Source: Glaciimonas sp.
Lineage (GTDB): Bacteria > Pseudomonadota > Gammaproteobacteria > Burkholderiales > Burkholderiaceae_D
Length of the DNA stretch: 64,000 nucleotides
NCBI GenBank assembly: GCA_012927585.1
Contig: JABBOY010000005.1
Coordinates: forward strand, 28,670-92,669
Direction of reading: 5' to 3'
In this document: positions 40,615-49,655 of the stretch, piece by piece
Layout: each line of letters starts with the position of its first letter
How positions within the stretch are numbered: position 1 is the first letter of the stretch
Translations under genes and position numbers: made by a program
The notes under the pieces: generated by a model
The model's input: the letters and a program-made list of their open reading frames with translations, nothing else
Databases searched by the model: none
What the model was told of the DNA's origin: nothing

Positions 40615-40776
40615 ATCAGTTCCGCCCATTCGATCAACCCGACCCTCGAGATCAAGATACTGACGCTGGGCTGCGGCGGCATCCAGATGCTCAACGGGGT
40701 CAGCTTCGAGGTTGCACCCGGTTCGATCACTTCGGTGATCGAGGCCATGTACGCCGGAGGTCCCGCTAATGCCTGA
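40615..40776 (+). pseudogene. Remnant of a LivG-type ABC transporter ATPase
   Basis: Read from ATC at 40615, the frame gives ISSAHSINPTLEIKILTLGC, then GGIQMLNGVSFEVAPGSITS and VIEAMYAGG to a stop. The part LEIK-LTLG-GGIQ-LNGVSFEVAPGSIT-VI is the N-terminal strand pair of branched-chain amino-acid ABC ATPases. These should continue with IGPNGAGKT, but here the match ends and an unrelated C-terminal snippet follows. The start codon position is ATC, after an AGAGGAG site. It overlaps the enoyl-CoA hydratase start. Confidence 0.7.
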
Positions 40777-41605
40777 CGCCCCGCTACTTCTGGAAATTAC
40801 CGAGGGAATAGCGGTGATTACCCTCAATCGTGCGCAACAGCGCAACACCCTGACGCCCCAGCTCGCCGCAGCCTTGCGCGACGCTGTCGGCAAGGTCGGC
40901 CGCACACCCTCTGCCAAGGCCGTCCTGCTGCGTGCTGCGGGCGAGCACTTCATGGTCGGCGCTGACCTCAACTGGCTCGGCGCACTGGTCGGCAGCACGC
41001 CGGACGAAGCCGTCAACCCCGAACGCGATGCGATGCGCCGTCACGAAGTTGCCGCCATCATCGACGACGCGCATGCGGCCATCCTCGGCCTGCGTCAATT
41101 GCCGCAACCGGTAGTGATCGCCGTGCGCGGCGCAGTTGCGGGTTTCGGATTTTCGCTTGCGTGTGCCGCGGATCTCTTATTGGCCGCGGACAACGCCCGT
41201 TTCACAGTGGCTTACAACGCTCTCGGCGCCAGCACCGACGGCGGGGCCGGCTATCATTTACCGCGGCTGATCGGCCCGCAGCGCGCCATGGCCATGGCGC
41301 TCCTCAATGAATCGATGGATGCCATGACGGCGAAAGACTGTGGATTAGTGTACCGGGTGACTGGCCTCGACGAACTGGACGACACGGCGCTGGCGCTAGC
41401 CAGACGACTTTCCAGCGGGCCGGCTGCAGGGCAGGCATCGATCAAGCGGCTGATCAATTTCAGCTTCGAACGCACCCTGCCGGAGCATCTGCAAGCCGAG
41501 GCCGCAGCTTTTCTTGCGGCTTCCGATACGGACGACTTCGCCGAAGGGGTCCGCGCCTTTCTCGAAAAACGCCCACCTCGCTTCGGCCGGCTACCGCCTT
41601 CATGA
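40769..41605 (+). CDS. Enoyl-CoA hydratase/isomerase family protein
   Basis: Crotonase-fold enzyme of 278 residues for beta-oxidation-like chemistry. ITLNRAQQRNTLTPQLAAAL begins the fold, LRAAGEHFMVGADLNWL and AVRGAVAGFGFSLACAADLL form the oxyanion hole and active-site region, and NALGASTDGGAGYHLPRLIG is characteristic. It opens a GC-richer three-gene set. Whether it acts as hydratase or isomerase cannot be fixed by eye. Confidence 0.9.
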   Translation: MPDAPLLLEITEGIAVITLNRAQQRNTLTPQLAAALRDAVGKVGRTPSAKAVLLRAAGEHFMVGADLNWLGALVGSTPDEAVNPERDAMRRHEVAAIIDDAHAAILGLRQLPQPVVIAVRGAVAGFGFSLACAADLLLAADNARFTVAYNALGASTDGGAGYHLPRLIGPQRAMAMALLNESMDAMTAKDCGLVYRVTGLDELDDTALALARRLSSGPAAGQASIKRLINFSFERTLPEHLQAEAAAFLAASDTDDFAEGVRAFLEKRPPRFGRLPPS

Positions 41606-41671
41606 ACACTATTGATCACTAGTACAACATCATTGGCCGTGAAATGGCCCCGGCTTAACCAGGAGAATAAT

Positions 41672-42859
41672 ATGCAGAGCAACAACGAACCCGTCATCCT
41701 CGCAGCCGTGCGCACCCCATTCGGCCGTCGTGGCGGCGCCCTGCGCGAAACACGGCCAGATCAACTGCTGGCCGGCATCATCGGAGCCGCGCTCCAGCGC
41801 GCCGGGCTGCCCGGTGCAGCCGTCGGCGACGTCATTGCCGGCTGCGTCAGCCAAGCCGGAGAACAGGGCGCCAACATCGCTCGCCAGGCAGTCCTCCTCG
41901 CCGGCCTGCCGCAGGAAGTACCTGGCGTCAGCCTCAACCGCATGTGCGGTTCCAGCCAATATGCGGTGCATGCGGCAGCGCAGGCGATCGCAGCCGGCGA
42001 TCTCGATTTCGCCATCGGCTGCGGCGTCGAGAGCATGAGCCGGGTACCGATGTTTCTCGACCTGACGCTGGGCAAGGGCGATTTCCGCGGCTTCGACAAC
42101 CTGCACCCTGGCCTTACCTCGCGCTACGCGATTCCGCATCAAGTCGAAAGCGCAGAGCTGATTGCCGACCACTGGAAACTGTCGCGCAGCGAACTCGACA
42201 GTTTCGCGCGAGAAAGCCATCGTCGCGCCCATACCGCCCGGTTAGCCGACATGCATCAGGAAATCGTCCCGGTTCCTGGTGTCGATAAGGAAGGCACTGC
42301 GTTCATGCTCGATTACGACGAAGGCGTGCGTGCCATCACCGACCAGCAAAAGATGACTGCCATGCTGCCGGTTTTCCGTGCGCCGGAAAGCGGTGTCGTG
42401 ACAGCCGCCAACGCCAGCCAGATGGCCGACGGCGCGGGGGCTGTAGTCGTCGGTCGCCGCGCTGCCGCCGAACAGCGCGGCATCCGGCCGAAAGCCCGTT
42501 TTAGGGCTCGTGTCGTCGTCGGCTCCGACCCGGTGATGCAACTCACCGGCGTTATTCCCGCCACCCGCATGGCACTCGAACGTGCCGGACTGACGATTGC
42601 CGATCTCGACTGGATCGAGCTTAATGAAGCGTTCGCCACTGTTGCCCTGTGCTGGGCGCGTGAATTCCAGCCTGACATGGACAAGCTTAACCCGTGGGGC
42701 GGCGCCATCGCCCACGGCCATCCGTTGGGCGGCAGCGGTGCCGGCCTGATGGCCAAGATGCTATGCGGCCTCGAACAGCGCGGCGGCCAGTTCGGCCTTC
42801 AGGTCATGTGCATCGGCCACGGCATGGCCACCGCCACCATCATCGAGCGCCTGGACTAA
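41672..42859 (+). CDS. Acetyl-CoA acyltransferase (thiolase)
   Basis: Condenses or cleaves acyl-CoA with CoA. The 395-residue protein starts [20 protein letters not shown] after AGGAG. The nucleophile Cys92 is in [15 protein letters not shown], and the C-terminal catalytic blocks are [18 protein letters not shown] and the Cys in MCIGHGMA (family CxGxG/H variant). [15 protein letters not shown] is also typical. Degradative (FadA-like) function is more likely given the neighbouring hydratase and ligase. Confidence 0.93.
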   Translation: MQSNNEPVILAAVRTPFGRRGGALRETRPDQLLAGIIGAALQRAGLPGAAVGDVIAGCVSQAGEQGANIARQAVLLAGLPQEVPGVSLNRMCGSSQYAVHAAAQAIAAGDLDFAIGCGVESMSRVPMFLDLTLGKGDFRGFDNLHPGLTSRYAIPHQVESAELIADHWKLSRSELDSFARESHRRAHTARLADMHQEIVPVPGVDKEGTAFMLDYDEGVRAITDQQKMTAMLPVFRAPESGVVTAANASQMADGAGAVVVGRRAAAEQRGIRPKARFRARVVVGSDPVMQLTGVIPATRMALERAGLTIADLDWIELNEAFATVALCWAREFQPDMDKLNPWGGAIAHGHPLGGSGAGLMAKMLCGLEQRGGQFGLQVMCIGHGMATATIIERLD

Positions 42860-42933
42860 GGTCATACCGCTAATATCGAAGGCAGCGCAGTTATCGCTTC
42901 GCCACATCCAGCATCAATCCTTTGGAGATATGC

Positions 42934-43022
42934 AATGCGCGGAAAACTGGATAGCAGGTCGTGCTCGTTTCCGGCATCGGCCGGGCCGTGGCCCTCAAGC
43001 TGGCACGCGAAGTTAGCCGCGT
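42934..43022 (+). pseudogene. Remnant of a short-chain dehydrogenase/reductase N-terminus
   Basis: After TTGGAGAT, the ATG at 42934 gives MRGKLDSR; shifting frame just after, the sequence reads VVLVSGIGRAVALKLARE. Together this resembles the SDR start (M-GKLDGKVVLVSG-ASGIGRAVALKLAREGA) with a short internal deletion, a frameshift and loss of everything after the first helix. The shifted frame then runs on into the next gene's leader. Confidence 0.65.
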
Positions 43023-43086
43023 TGTATCCGACACAAGATACGATACGCAACTGACACCCGACATCAACAACCCCCGGAGACAAATC

Positions 43087-44715
43087 ATGAGCCAGACCGA
43101 AATCCACCAGGCCAGCCGCAACACCATCGGCGACGCCCTGCGTCGCTCCGTGCGGCGCAACCCGAACAAGGAAGCCCTGCTTTTCGAAGACCGGCGCTGG
43201 ACCTACGCCGCGCTCGATATCGCTGCCAATCGTGTCGCGCACCGATTGCTGGCCATCGGCCTCAAGCCCGGCGACCGTGTCGCTGCCTACGGTCGTAATT
43301 CCGACGCTTATGTGCTGCTCTGGCTGGGCTGCGTGCGCGCCGGGCTGACCCACGTACCGATCAACTACGCGCTGACCGAAGGCGAACTGCACTACATCGT
43401 GGAACAATCGGCCGCTCGCGCCCTGTTCCACGATCTGGCCATTGCCGGGCATATCGAGCAGCTTGGCCCACAGTTGCCATGCGAATGGATTGGCACCCTG
43501 CACGGCGGCGACACGCTGGATATTCTGGCTTTTGCCGATGCCCCCGGCTGCGAGAGCGCACCCGAGGTTTCGATCAGAGAGGAAGACATTGCGCAACTGC
43601 TCTACACCTCGGGCACCACAGCTGCCCCTAAGGGCGCAATGATGACGCACCGGGCGCTAATGGCCGAATACACGAGCACTCTGCTGGCCACCGAAATCAG
43701 CGCAACCGACCGCTCGCTGGCTTCGCTACCGCTCTACCACTCGGCGCAGATGCACGTCTTCGTGATGCCGCAATTGCTGGTCGGCGCCACCACCATTATC
43801 ATCCAGGCGCCACAGCCCGAGCTCTGCTTCGGGCTGATCGCCAAGGAGCGCATCACCTCTTTCTTCGCGCCGCCCACGGTGTGGATCGCCTTCCTGCGCC
43901 ATCCCGATTTCGACCGCCACGATCTCTCCAGTCTGGCAAGGGGCTATTACGGCGCCTCAATCATGCCGGTGCCGGTGCTACAGGAACTCTCCCGGCGTCT
44001 GCCGAAAGCCCGCCTGTTCAACTGCTACGGCCAGAGCGAAATCGCCCCGCTGGCCACCGTACTCTCGCCGGAAGATCATGCCGAGCGCCCTGCTTCGGCC
44101 GGAAAACCTATTTTCAACGTCGAAACGCGCATTGTTAACGAGCAAATGGAAGACTGCTCGCCTGGGGAAATGGGCGAAATAATCCATCGTTCGCCGCAAT
44201 TGATGACAGGTTACTGGAACAAGCCGGAAGAGACCGCCGAGGCCTTCGCCGGCGGCTGGTTCCACTCGGGCGACGTCGGCTATTTCGACGCCGCCGGCTT
44301 CCTCTACATCGCCGACCGCATCAAGGACATCATCAATACCGGCGGCGTTGTGGTATCCAGCCGCGAAGTCGAGGAATGTCTATATACCCACCCAGCTGTC
44401 AGCGAAGTGGCGGTAATCGGTCTGCCTGACGAGAAATGGATCGAGGCCGTAGTTGCCGTTGTCAGCCTCAAGGCGGGCCAGCAGGTCGATGCCGAGGCTT
44501 TGATCGCTCACGCCAAAGCGCACATCGCCCCTTTCAAGGTGCCCAAGCGGGTGTTCTTCGTAGAATCGATGCCGCGCACTGCTTCAGGCAAGCTGCTCAA
44601 GCGCGAGTTGCGCCAGCAGTACAGTACCCCAGCACCGCTTGATCAAGGGCCGGAAGCACGTAAAAAACCCAATCAAGAACCCACTGCCGCGGCCAGCGCC
44701 AAGCCACTCAAATAA
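43087..44715 (+). CDS. Acyl-CoA synthetase (AMP-forming)
   Basis: ANL-superfamily ligase of 542 residues activating a carboxylic acid as its CoA thioester. Motifs are the P-loop-like LLYTSGTTAAPKGAMMTHRA, FFAPPTVWIAFL, NCYGQSEIAPLATVL, WFHSGDVGYFD, and the catalytic Lys in PRTASGKLLKREL. The start at 43087 follows CCGGAGA; the frame upstream is the dead dehydrogenase. After the usual end (KRELRQQY) there is a 28-residue Pro/Ala/Lys-rich tail whose last 43 nt overlap the convergent oxidoreductase gene. Confidence 0.92.
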   Translation: MSQTEIHQASRNTIGDALRRSVRRNPNKEALLFEDRRWTYAALDIAANRVAHRLLAIGLKPGDRVAAYGRNSDAYVLLWLGCVRAGLTHVPINYALTEGELHYIVEQSAARALFHDLAIAGHIEQLGPQLPCEWIGTLHGGDTLDILAFADAPGCESAPEVSIREEDIAQLLYTSGTTAAPKGAMMTHRALMAEYTSTLLATEISATDRSLASLPLYHSAQMHVFVMPQLLVGATTIIIQAPQPELCFGLIAKERITSFFAPPTVWIAFLRHPDFDRHDLSSLARGYYGASIMPVPVLQELSRRLPKARLFNCYGQSEIAPLATVLSPEDHAERPASAGKPIFNVETRIVNEQMEDCSPGEMGEIIHRSPQLMTGYWNKPEETAEAFAGGWFHSGDVGYFDAAGFLYIADRIKDIINTGGVVVSSREVEECLYTHPAVSEVAVIGLPDEKWIEAVVAVVSLKAGQQVDAEALIAHAKAHIAPFKVPKRVFFVESMPRTASGKLLKRELRQQYSTPAPLDQGPEARKKPNQEPTAAASAKPLK

Positions 44716-45677
44716 GCATTTTCAACCCGTCCGCTGCCTTCCAGCCCAGCCGCGAACCAGTCGCCACAGGCACCGATGCGCAGTTTCGGACGCCACAGGC
44801 AATCCTCTGCCAGCGGTGCGAGCGCCTGAGCATATCGCCAGCGGTGCGCGCTGGCATGGACCGGTTGCACCTGCGAACCCGTCGCTTCGTGAAAGGCCTT
44901 CAGCAACTTCTCCTTGGCACGCTCCTCGTCGTCTTCCAGATGTTCAATGCTCCAGTCGACAGAGGCGTGCGCCACCCAGCGCTCGCCATCGCGATGTTCC
45001 GGCTTGGCGTTATCGCGAATAATCCAGGACAGGCGCGAACCGCTCACCCAGGCGCCGTCGTAACCAAGTTCCAACGGTACCGGAAAGCTCAACATCAAAG
45101 CCCAGCAAGGGGACAGTCTCGCTTTTGCCACCTGCTTCGCCAAGGCTGGCGCCACCGTTAGCAGCGGCACCGCCTGATTGGCCGGAACCGCCAGCAACAC
45201 TGCATCGAAAGGGCCGGCGCTGGCATCGATTGCCACGCTGTTTGATCCGACCGACAGCAGCCATTGCCGGCCGAGCGGTTCAAGGCGTCGCACCACCTGC
45301 TCGGTGCGAATATCCAGCCCTTGCGCCAGATGTTTGCACAGGCTGCTCATGTCTGGAATGGCGATAAAACGTTTTTGAGAGCGCCCGGCCGGTGTATGCA
45401 CACCCGGCGTACCCTGTTCCAGCCGCACCAGATCGGGACTCCAGTCGATGATCAATTCTGCCTTTTTCCAAGCGGAAATCTGCTTGCGAAAAGCCGCCGA
45501 GTTAGCAGTAAAATACTGCGCGCCATAATCAAAGCCGCCGAACTCGGTCTGGCGCGTACTCATGCGGCCACTCACCTCACGGCTTTTTTCATACACAGTC
45601 ACGCTATGCCCCTGAATTTGTAATTGGCGTGCGCAGGTCAAGCCGGATAATCCGGCGCCGATGACAGCAATATGCAT
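44673..45677 (-). CDS. FAD-dependent NAD(P)/FAD oxidoreductase (amine-oxidase-like, COG3380 type)
   Basis: A 334-residue flavoprotein. It starts MHIAVIGAGLSGLTCARQL with the FAD-binding GxGxxG, then VYEKSREVSGRMSTR, and FDYGAQYFTANS. The C-terminal FAD block is ACGDWFAAGLEGSGRVENAY. It belongs to the renalase/amine-oxidase-like group of unknown substrate. The start at 45677 was chosen because the Rossmann motif follows at once; the longer frame from 45764 runs through a terminator. Its 3' end overlaps the acyl-CoA ligase gene. Confidence 0.85.
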   Translation of the reverse strand: MHIAVIGAGLSGLTCARQLQIQGHSVTVYEKSREVSGRMSTRQTEFGGFDYGAQYFTANSAAFRKQISAWKKAELIIDWSPDLVRLEQGTPGVHTPAGRSQKRFIAIPDMSSLCKHLAQGLDIRTEQVVRRLEPLGRQWLLSVGSNSVAIDASAGPFDAVLLAVPANQAVPLLTVAPALAKQVAKARLSPCWALMLSFPVPLELGYDGAWVSGSRLSWIIRDNAKPEHRDGERWVAHASVDWSIEHLEDDEERAKEKLLKAFHEATGSQVQPVHASAHRWRYAQALAPLAEDCLWRPKLRIGACGDWFAAGLEGSGRVENAYLSGLALAAAVGS

Positions 45678-45716
45678 GATGTGTCCTTTTGTTGTTGTGA
45701 AGATGGGCGTTAAAAC

Positions 45717-45775
45717 TAAAAAAGCCGCACGCGGCAATATCACCGTTAGCGGCTCGTGCATCAAGCCGCTAACGG
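45717..45775 (-). terminator. Double hairpin after the CBS-domain gene
   Basis: Reading leftward from the CBS gene stop, an exact 12-bp stem (CCGTTAGCGGCT with its complement, 9-nt loop, 45743-45775) is followed by a short GC hairpin (GCCGC/GCGGC) and a TTTTTT run at 45717-45735. The second hairpin with its T-run has the form of an intrinsic terminator. Confidence 0.7.
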
Positions 45776-45794
45776 CAAGACTGTTGCGATATTT

Positions 45795-46241
45795 TTATGC
45801 CTCAGCCTCATCCGGCCAGTCGCGAATGTAAGCCTTGAGCATCTTGTTCTCGAAACTTTGCGCTTCGAGCACAGATTTGGCCACGTCATAAAACGAAATT
45901 ACGCCCAGCAGGATTTTGGCATCGATCACCGGCAGATAGCGGGTATGTTTTTCCAGCATCACGCGGCGCACTTCATTGATGTCGGTATCCGGCGTCACCG
46001 TCAGCGGATGGTCATCCATGTGCTTGCGCACGCTATCGCCGCCCAAGCTGCCGCTGTTCTCATGCACTGTCTTGAGTACTTCGCGGAAAGTCAGCATGCC
46101 GACCAGATCGCCATACTCCATCACGACTAGCGAACCTATATCCTTTTCCGCCATCGTGTTGATAGCGTCGATCATCAGAGTATCAGGCGTGACTGTATAG
46201 AGGATATTGCCTTTGACCGTTAGAATTTCTGAGACTTTCAT
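45795..46241 (-). CDS. Two-CBS-domain protein
   Basis: A 148-residue protein made almost wholly of a CBS pair. The first repeat is around residues 7-70 (VTPDTLMIDAINTMAEKDIG, SLVVMEYGDLVGMLTFREVL) and the second around 75-135 (VTPDTDINEVRRVMLEKHTR, YLPVIDAKILLGVISFYDVA). CBS pairs bind adenosyl nucleotides. No attached catalytic domain exists, so it may regulate a partner or sense energy charge; the target is unknown. Confidence 0.9.
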   Translation of the reverse strand: MKVSEILTVKGNILYTVTPDTLMIDAINTMAEKDIGSLVVMEYGDLVGMLTFREVLKTVHENSGSLGGDSVRKHMDDHPLTVTPDTDINEVRRVMLEKHTRYLPVIDAKILLGVISFYDVAKSVLEAQSFENKMLKAYIRDWPDEAEA

Positions 46242-46419
46242 GATTCTTCTTTGCGTGATTGTTAATTGTGCTATGACTGTAGCGCAAGCACAGTGAAAAA
46301 TCCAGCCTGAGAATCAATACAATCTGTTTAGATAGTTGCTGCGCATAGCCGCACCCGAAAGACAGATGCTAAACTTTCCGCTGTATCGCTAGAACCCAAT
46401 AACGGAGACTTAACCCAGC

Positions 46420-47742
46420 ATGAGCGGCCCACATTACCTCAAATTCGACACCCTTTCGCTGCACGCCGGTGCCGCGCCAGACCCGGCTACCGGCGCGCGA
46501 GCGACGCCGATCCATTTCACGTCGTCCTTCGTTTTCAAGAATTCCGACCACGCCGCATCGCTGTTCAATATGGAGCGCGCCGGCCACGTCTATTCGCGCA
46601 TTTCGAATCCGACCAATGCGGTGCTGGAAGAGCGCATCGCCGCGCTCGAAGGCGGCATAGCCGGAATCGCGGTGGCCAGCGGCCAGGCTGCACTGCACCT
46701 GGGCCTGGTGACGATTGCCGGCACCGGCGCGCATATCGTCGCCTCGCGTGCGTTGTACGGCGGCTCTCAGAATCTGCTGGCCTACACGCTCAAGCGCTTC
46801 GGCATCGAGACCACTTTCGTCGATCCACGCGACCTTGATGCATGGCGCGCTGCGATCCGTCCCAACACCAAGGTGCTGTTTGCCGAAACCCTGGGCAATC
46901 CGGGACTGGAGGTGCTGAACATTCCCAAAGTTGCGGAAATCGCGCATGAACATTACTTGCCGCTGATGGTCGATTCGACTTTTACCACGCCGTATCTGCT
47001 GCGCCCGTTCGACTATGGCGCCGACTTGCTGTTTCATTCGGCCACCAAATTCCTGTGCGGTCACGGCACCGCAATCGGAGGCTTGCTGGTCGATGGCGGC
47101 GCCTTCGACTGGCAGCAAGCCTATGACAAGACCGGCAACTTCGCGGAATTGTGCGAACCGTATGACGGTTTCCACGGCATGGTGTTTGCCGAAGAATCGA
47201 CAGTCGCGCCGTTTGCGCTGCGGGCGCGGCGCGAAGGTCTGCGCGACTTCGGCGCGGTGATGAGCCCGCACAATGCGTTCGCGCTGTTGCAGGGAATCGA
47301 AACGCTGGGCTTGCGCATGGATCGGCATGTCGCCAACACCCGCAAAGTGGTCGAATTTCTGCTCGCGCATCCGGCAGTGGAATCGGTCTCCTATCCTGAA
47401 CTGGCATCGCATCCCGATTACACACTCGCCAAAACGCTGCTGCCGAAAGGCTCTGGCGCGGTATTCACCTTCAGCATCAAGGGCGACCGTGCGGCCGGTC
47501 AACGCTTCGTCGAGACACTGAGTATTTTTTCGCACCTGGCCAATGTCGGCGACGCCAAATCGCTGGTAATCCACCCTGCTTCGACCACGCACTTCCGGGT
47601 GCCGGTTGATCAACTCGCTGCTGCCGGCATCACCGAAGGCACGATACGGTTGTCGATCGGACTGGAAGATGCGGACGACCTGATGGAAGATTTGGCGCGC
47701 GGCCTGAAGATGTCACAGCCCGGCACCAGGAAAGGAGCTTAG
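46420..47742 (+). CDS. O-acylhomoserine sulfhydrylase (MetY/MetZ type)
   Basis: PLP enzyme of the Cys/Met metabolism family making homocysteine directly from an O-acylhomoserine and sulfide. The 440-residue length fits MetY (O-acetylhomoserine). Motifs are YSRISNPTNAVLEERIAALE, ASGQAALHLGL, the LFAETLGNPGLEVLNIP segment and the Schiff-base Lys210 in LLFHSATKFLCGHGTAIGG. The acyl group (acetyl or succinyl) cannot be decided by eye. The 178 nt upstream show no riboswitch I can name. An alpha/beta hydrolase follows 4 nt after. Confidence 0.9.
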   Translation: MSGPHYLKFDTLSLHAGAAPDPATGARATPIHFTSSFVFKNSDHAASLFNMERAGHVYSRISNPTNAVLEERIAALEGGIAGIAVASGQAALHLGLVTIAGTGAHIVASRALYGGSQNLLAYTLKRFGIETTFVDPRDLDAWRAAIRPNTKVLFAETLGNPGLEVLNIPKVAEIAHEHYLPLMVDSTFTTPYLLRPFDYGADLLFHSATKFLCGHGTAIGGLLVDGGAFDWQQAYDKTGNFAELCEPYDGFHGMVFAEESTVAPFALRARREGLRDFGAVMSPHNAFALLQGIETLGLRMDRHVANTRKVVEFLLAHPAVESVSYPELASHPDYTLAKTLLPKGSGAVFTFSIKGDRAAGQRFVETLSIFSHLANVGDAKSLVIHPASTTHFRVPVDQLAAAGITEGTIRLSIGLEDADDLMEDLARGLKMSQPGTRKGA

Positions 47743-47746
47743 GCAC

Positions 47747-48610
47747 ATGCTCACCAACATCCACTGCTTCGATGCCTATTGTTACACCGGCGGCAAACCG
47801 TTCAACCCGGTACAGCCGACTGCCGTCTTCATTCACGGCGCGCAGCACGACCATTCGATCTGGATACTGCAAACCCGTTATTTTGCGCACCACGGCTTTA
47901 ACGTGCTGGCAGTCGACCTGCCCGGCCACGGCCGCAGCAAAGGCGCGGCGCTGACCAGCGTCGAAGCCGTCGCCGACTGGTTGCTGGCGTTGCTGGATGC
48001 TGCCGGGGTGGAAAAAGCCATGCTGATCGGCCACAGCATGGGTTCGCTAGCGGCGCTGGAAGTCGCCCACCGAGCGCCGCAACGGGTCAGCAAACTGGCG
48101 CTGGTCGGCACCGCCTATCCGATGAAAGTGTCCGACACCTTGCTTGATGCTGCGAAAAACGCGGAACAGAACGCAATCGACATGGTCAACCTCTGGTCGC
48201 ACACGTCGGTAGCGCAAAAGCCCTCCAGCCCCGGCCCCGGTTTTTATGTAATGGGCGTTAATCGACGCCTGATGCAGCGCATCTCCAAAACTAATCCAGA
48301 GCACGTGTTTTACACTGATTTTTCCGCCTGCAATGCGTATGCGAATGGCGATATTGCCGCGCAATCGGTGCAATGCCCGACCCTGTTCCTGCTCGCCAGA
48401 CGCGACATCATGACGCCGATCAAGGCCAGCGCCGGTCTGATCCGTGCAATCGCGCACGCCCAAGTGGTGCAGCTCGACCACTGCGGCCATAACCTGATGG
48501 CGGAACAGCCGGACCAGGTGCTTGATGTCCTGTATTCGTTTGCCAATACGTTTTCCGCAAGCGCTGCGAGATATGAAACAAAAGCGGGCACTAACTCACG
48601 AGGAACGTAG
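47747..48610 (+). CDS. Alpha/beta hydrolase
   Basis: A 287-residue alpha/beta-fold hydrolase. It shows FIHGAQHDHSIWILQ for the oxyanion hole, VDLPGHGRSKGAA, the nucleophile elbow LIGHSMGSLAAL, the acid near LLARRDIMTPI, and the catalytic His in LDHCGHNLMAEQPD. It starts 4 nt after the sulfhydrylase stop and probably shares its mRNA. The ester or other substrate is unknown. Confidence 0.9.
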   Translation: MLTNIHCFDAYCYTGGKPFNPVQPTAVFIHGAQHDHSIWILQTRYFAHHGFNVLAVDLPGHGRSKGAALTSVEAVADWLLALLDAAGVEKAMLIGHSMGSLAALEVAHRAPQRVSKLALVGTAYPMKVSDTLLDAAKNAEQNAIDMVNLWSHTSVAQKPSSPGPGFYVMGVNRRLMQRISKTNPEHVFYTDFSACNAYANGDIAAQSVQCPTLFLLARRDIMTPIKASAGLIRAIAHAQVVQLDHCGHNLMAEQPDQVLDVLYSFANTFSASAARYETKAGTNSRGT

Positions 48611-48619
48611 CGGTCTGCA

Positions 48620-48973
48620 TCAAACCAACACCTGGCGCGTTTGCCCAAAATAGTGATGGATTTGCTGCTCGATGCGAGGGTCTATCATTACCGCAGGCCG
48701 TCTGCCGTTCGGGCAGGCAAGGCGCGGTGTGGTTCCGAACAAGCGGCAGATCAGGGGGCGCTCTGCATAGACTTCACATCCATTGTCGCCGAGGTGCGGG
48801 CAACTCAATGCGGCAAGCGCCGCATCGTGTTCTTCCTCGCTTTTGACGGCCAGCCTTGCCATCTCTTCGGTAGATGTGGTCACTGGGCCGCAACAGTCGT
48901 GACATCCCGGTATGCACTCAAATGCAGGGATGCGATTGCGGAAAAATTTGATTTTTTGACTATTCGAGGTCAT
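48620..48973 (-). CDS. YkgJ-family cysteine-cluster protein
   Basis: A 117-residue protein with cysteines arranged as in the YkgJ/UPF0153 zinc or iron chelating family: ECIPGCHDCCGPV near residues 19-31, LSCPHLGDNGCEVYAERPLI near 56-75, and the following CRLFG, with a last Cys in LACPNG. It is convergent with the alpha/beta hydrolase, 9 nt apart. Metal binding is inferred and its role is unknown. Confidence 0.85.
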   Translation of the reverse strand: MTSNSQKIKFFRNRIPAFECIPGCHDCCGPVTTSTEEMARLAVKSEEEHDAALAALSCPHLGDNGCEVYAERPLICRLFGTTPRLACPNGRRPAVMIDPRIEQQIHHYFGQTRQVLV

Positions 48974-49095
48974 CTCGGCACATCCGATTCAAAGTTCAAG
49001 CCGGCAAGTCATGTAAGGGCGGGAGAGTCGAAACGGGTGCATGCGCGCAAGTGAAGTTAACGTAAAGCTGGTAGAGTCGCAATCCCATCATTCTC

Positions 49096-49443
49096 TCAGC
49101 ACAATTCCTGCTGTCCAATTACCGCAGGCAGTCGTTTAGGCGCTTTGATACGCAATTGCTTGTTCACATTCGTGCGACCGAATACGACCTCGATATCCGA
49201 CGACGATACGCCAAACTCTTCCGCCAGAAAGCGCACCATATAATCTGTCGCCTTGCCGGCGCGGGGCGCAGCCGTGACGCTGACATTAATCTGCTTTCCT
49301 TTAATCTTGCCAATGGCATCGCGTTTTGCGCTTGGCTTGCCGAGGATGTTGAGCACCAGCGTATCGCCATCCCAGACAAAAGCGGAATCTCGAGTCGAGG
49401 TGTTTGTTTTGGAGGTTCCTGTACTAGCTTTGTTATGTTTCAA
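49096..49443 (-). CDS. DUF167/YggU-family protein
   Basis: A 115-residue protein. After a Thr/Ser-rich N-terminus of about 20 residues, the core has LNILGKPSAKRDAIG, INVSVTAAPRAGKATDYMVR and FGVSSSDIEVVFGRTNVNKQ, which is the YggU fold. Function is unknown across the family. It is separated from the YkgJ gene by about 120 nt and the promoter side faces the tRNA-Ser terminator. Confidence 0.88.
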   Translation of the reverse strand: MKHNKASTGTSKTNTSTRDSAFVWDGDTLVLNILGKPSAKRDAIGKIKGKQINVSVTAAPRAGKATDYMVRFLAEEFGVSSSDIEVVFGRTNVNKQLRIKAPKRLPAVIGQQELC

Positions 49444-49655
49444 TTGCGCCTCTTTGTCGTCCCCTTAAAACGAAAGCCATGCCGGCAGAGTAAGGGGTAA
49501 GCTCTGTTTTCCCGCTGTCGCGGTAGTCATGGCTAAACAGGTGAATCGGGCTCATTCCCAATATTAGTAGCGACACGCCAGTATAGTCGGCGCTATCGTC
49601 CACCGCATAAATCTACCCCAAATAATCCGAGTGGCATCGGATCTCTTGAAACGCA

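Noticed and set aside
46264..46419. SAM or SAH riboswitch upstream of the O-acylhomoserine sulfhydrylase gene
   Set aside because: I could not find the conserved core bases of a known class or a matching set of helices; the gap is short.
46369..47613. 414-residue open frame opposite the sulfhydrylase gene
   Set aside because: It is a shadow of a well-identified PLP enzyme and has no family similarity of its own.
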